Below the pieces are notes generated by a model that worked only from the letters and a program-made list of their open reading frames with translations, was not told the DNA's origin and did no database searches. Of a DNA stretch of 33,787 nt, positions 31,729 to 33,787 are shown in pieces (position 1 is the stretch's first letter; every line of letters begins with the position of its first letter). The translations under genes and the position numbers were made by a program. Origin of the DNA: Bacillota bacterium (GTDB lineage: Bacteria > Bacillota > Limnochordia > DTU087); assembly GCA_012727675.1 (NCBI GenBank), contig JAAYGR010000048.1:1-33787 (forward strand). The letters run 5' to 3'.

Positions 31729-33597
31729 CTAGAGCCTGCCGAACCGCCGATGAATATCATCTAATGCCAGGCGCACTATCACAGGCCTGCCGTGGGGGCA
31801 AGTAAAGGGATTCTTGGTATTTAGGAGGCTGCCGAGGAGGTCTTCCATCGCGGCCGGTGTAAGCCTCTCACCTGCCTTGACGGCTCCTTTGCAGGCCATG
31901 AGAATTAAAGCATTCTCCCGATAATCAGTAGTCTCTCCCTTAGTGATTACTCCCAACAGCAGCTCTTCTAGGTCCTTTGGTCCTATCCCGGAAAGCTCAG
32001 CTGGAACCGAACGGATCAGACAGTCCTTTGAGCCGAACTCCTCAACCTCAAAGCCCAGCTGCTGGAGCTTAGAAGACCACTCCATAACCGCCGCTGCCGC
32101 CGCTGGTCCCAGCTCCAAGTTAATCGGCACAAGGAGCGGCTGGGTCTTAATTCGGCTGGTCTGCAGTTCCTCTAGGAAACGTTCATAAAGGATCCGCTCA
32201 TGGGCTGCGTGCTGGTCAATTAGCCATAGTTCCTCTTCCGCCTCAACCAAGATATACGTTGCCTGAAACTGCCCCAGAATCCGGTGGAAAGCATGCCGAG
32301 GAGCGAAGCTGGTGTCACAATGATCTGGACCGGAAGGTGGGGTATATGATGACCGGACCTCAGGCTGGCTATCTGTTGTCACATCAGCAGAAGGCAGGCT
32401 GTGACTAACTTCGACCCTTGCTGCCTTTTCTTGCCTTATAGGGGGAATCACCGGGATTGCCCTTCTTTTCAGGGAAGGCGAATTCATGGTTTGCCCCATG
32501 GTCTCCTGCACAAAGCTGGGCTTTCCGACAGACGAAGTAGGTTCCGGTGGAGATATTGCTTCTCTCGTATCTTCCTCCTGCCGGGGAAAAGCCCAGGGCT
32601 CAAAAGGTGTGGTTGTTTCCAGGGCTTGCTTTACAGCCAGCAGCACCTGCCTGTATACTTCGCTGCTGTCACTTAAGCGGATCTCCCGTTTTGTAGGATG
32701 TACATTGACATCCACTCTAGTTGGCTCTATGGTCAGTGCCAGCACCCCGATGGGAAACCGACGGCGAGGCAGCATGGTTTGGTAGCCTTTCTCCATGGCA
32801 CTGGCCAGCAGGGGGCTTTCAACGACTCGACCGTTGACGATAAATGTCTGTGCCTGCCGATTGCCCCGATGGATTTCCGGCTTGCAAACATAGCCGCTGA
32901 TGACAAGATAGCCGCTCTCCCGGTGAACAGGCACTAAATGTTTACCGATGCGGGAGCCGTAAATACTCCACATTACAGCCTCGATGTTGCCATCACCCGG
33001 GGTGACAAAGATCTCCTCACCATCAGATACCAGTCGAAAGCGAACATTGGGGTTAGCTAGAGCCAGTCGTCCCACAATGTCAAAGACGTAGCGCCGTTCG
33101 CTGGCTGCTTGATTGAGAAACTTATACCGGGCAGGAGTGTTGAAAAAAAGCCTCTGTACAGTGACAGCGGTGCCCGGAGGTGCTCCCACACTCTCCAGTC
33201 TGGTCCGCCTGCCGCCTGAGAAGGCAATCAGTGTCCCCATGGGAGCTTCTTGGGTCTTGGTCACCATTTCCATCTCAGACACAGCCGCGATACTGGGCAG
33301 TGCTTCGCCCCGAAAGCCCAAGGTGACAATCCGAAACAAATCATCTGCCGAACGGATCTTGCTGGTGGCGTGGCGTTCAAAGGCCAGGGGCACTTCCTCC
33401 GGCGGAATCCCGCGGCCGTTGTCTACGACCCGCAGGTACTCTTTACCTCCCTCTCGGATTTCAATGTCGATACTTGTGGCTCCAGCATCTAGGGAGTTTT
33501 CCACTATTTCTTTGACAACCGATGCCGGTCTTTCTACAACTTCACCGGCGGCGATCTTGTTAGCTGTATGTTCTTCCAAAACAATAATTGGAGTCAT
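31729..33597 (-). CDS. mutL: DNA mismatch repair protein MutL (endonuclease type)
   Basis: Mismatch-repair ATPase and latent endonuclease of 622 residues. GHKL motifs are present: VKEIVENSLDAGA, VVDNGRGIP and TLGFRGEALPSI. A proline/serine-rich linker spans about 330-430. The C-terminal dimerisation domain carries the metal-binding endonuclease motif DQHAAHERILYE, the ACKGAVKAG segment and CPHGRP, as in Bacillus MutL, which nicks DNA without MutH. ATG at 33597 follows AAGGAG by about nine bases and begins just after mutS ends. Confidence 0.96.
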   Translation of the reverse strand: MTPIIVLEEHTANKIAAGEVVERPASVVKEIVENSLDAGATSIDIEIREGGKEYLRVVDNGRGIPPEEVPLAFERHATSKIRSADDLFRIVTLGFRGEALPSIAAVSEMEMVTKTQEAPMGTLIAFSGGRRTRLESVGAPPGTAVTVQRLFFNTPARYKFLNQAASERRYVFDIVGRLALANPNVRFRLVSDGEEIFVTPGDGNIEAVMWSIYGSRIGKHLVPVHRESGYLVISGYVCKPEIHRGNRQAQTFIVNGRVVESPLLASAMEKGYQTMLPRRRFPIGVLALTIEPTRVDVNVHPTKREIRLSDSSEVYRQVLLAVKQALETTTPFEPWAFPRQEEDTREAISPPEPTSSVGKPSFVQETMGQTMNSPSLKRRAIPVIPPIRQEKAARVEVSHSLPSADVTTDSQPEVRSSYTPPSGPDHCDTSFAPRHAFHRILGQFQATYILVEAEEELWLIDQHAAHERILYERFLEELQTSRIKTQPLLVPINLELGPAAAAAVMEWSSKLQQLGFEVEEFGSKDCLIRSVPAELSGIGPKDLEELLLGVITKGETTDYRENALILMACKGAVKAGERLTPAAMEDLLGSLLNTKNPFTCPHGRPVIVRLALDDIHRRFGRL

Positions 33598-33600
33598 TTT

Positions 33601-33787
33601 CTATTTCTCCTTACGCAGGCGAGCTTGCCATTCAACCAGGCGATTGAGAGCTTCAAAGGGCGTCATGTGGGCTAGTTCCGCTGTCTCGATTTCCCGCAGG
33701 ATCTGAACCTTCGGAGCCTCCTCTGAATTTTCCCGGGATGCTGCTAGCTCACTTTGCAGCTCCAAGTCGGATAAGCTGTCTAGAGCC
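33601..33787 (-). CDS. mutS: DNA mismatch repair protein MutS, C-terminal end only (partial)
   Basis: The last 61 codons of a gene that continues beyond the right edge. The frame ends ELAHMTPFEALNRLVEWQARLRKEK, which matches the usual MutS tail (MTPxxALNxLxEL). Its TAG at 33603-33601 is three bases from the mutL ATG, the classic mutS-mutL arrangement. Nothing can be said about the ATPase or mismatch-binding domains, which lie outside the window. Confidence 0.9.
   Translation of the reverse strand, partial: ALDSLSDLELQSELAASRENSEEAPKVQILREIETAELAHMTPFEALNRLVEWQARLRKEK

Overview
This window reads as a chromosomal core region of an endospore-forming, probably anaerobic, Gram-positive bacterium (Bacillota). 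Evidence is the mutS-mutL-miaA-hfq-spoVK-ynbB order, a SigH-type sporulation sigma factor, a SigB/F/G-family sigma factor, a SpoVK-type AAA ATPase, a divergent lexA/LysM (yneA-like) SOS pair, a Fe-S type PurF and an LL-diaminopimelate aminotransferase. GTG and TTG starts behind strong GGAGG sites are frequent. A deep clostridial or Limnochordia-like lineage is my guess; the genus cannot be read from the sequence.

Plus strand, 1-12158: the tail of an unidentified gene, a TGS-domain nucleoside kinase, and a stand-alone SigB/F/G-family sigma factor closed by a strong terminator. Then comes a patatin-like lipase overlapping purE, followed by a ykkC-family (probably PRPP-sensing) riboswitch with an intrinsic terminator. 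The switch controls the tightly overlapping purL-purF-purM-purN-purD genes. A metallophosphoesterase follows.

Minus strand, 12225-17776: three overlapping genes that look like a split version of the large fused 2-hydroxyacyl-CoA dehydratase/activase (DUF2229-type) protein. Upstream of them lie a fibronectin-III lipoprotein, whose ribosome site is buried in a terminator-like hairpin, and a XerC/D-type tyrosine recombinase.

18413-19632: a divergent LysM/lexA pair around four LexA-box-like sites.

Minus strand, 19740-33787: two small unknown genes; a mgtC-surE-membrane protein-TPR operon; a zinc-ribbon membrane protein; sigH; speD; and a ynbB-like lyase gene broken by one in-frame TAA. Then comes a coupled set running spoVK-GTPase-UbiA-like membrane protein-small membrane protein-dapL, followed by hfq, miaA, mutL and the end of mutS. 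In Bacillus, hflX sits between spoVK and ynbB; here a different small GTPase and three other genes do.

No tRNA, rRNA, CRISPR array, transposase or prophage was seen. The most noteworthy items are the riboswitch placed between purE and purL, the attenuator-like leader of the lipoprotein gene, the single-nonsense ynbB pseudogene, the split dehydratase/activase operon and the unusual spoVK-dapL operon.
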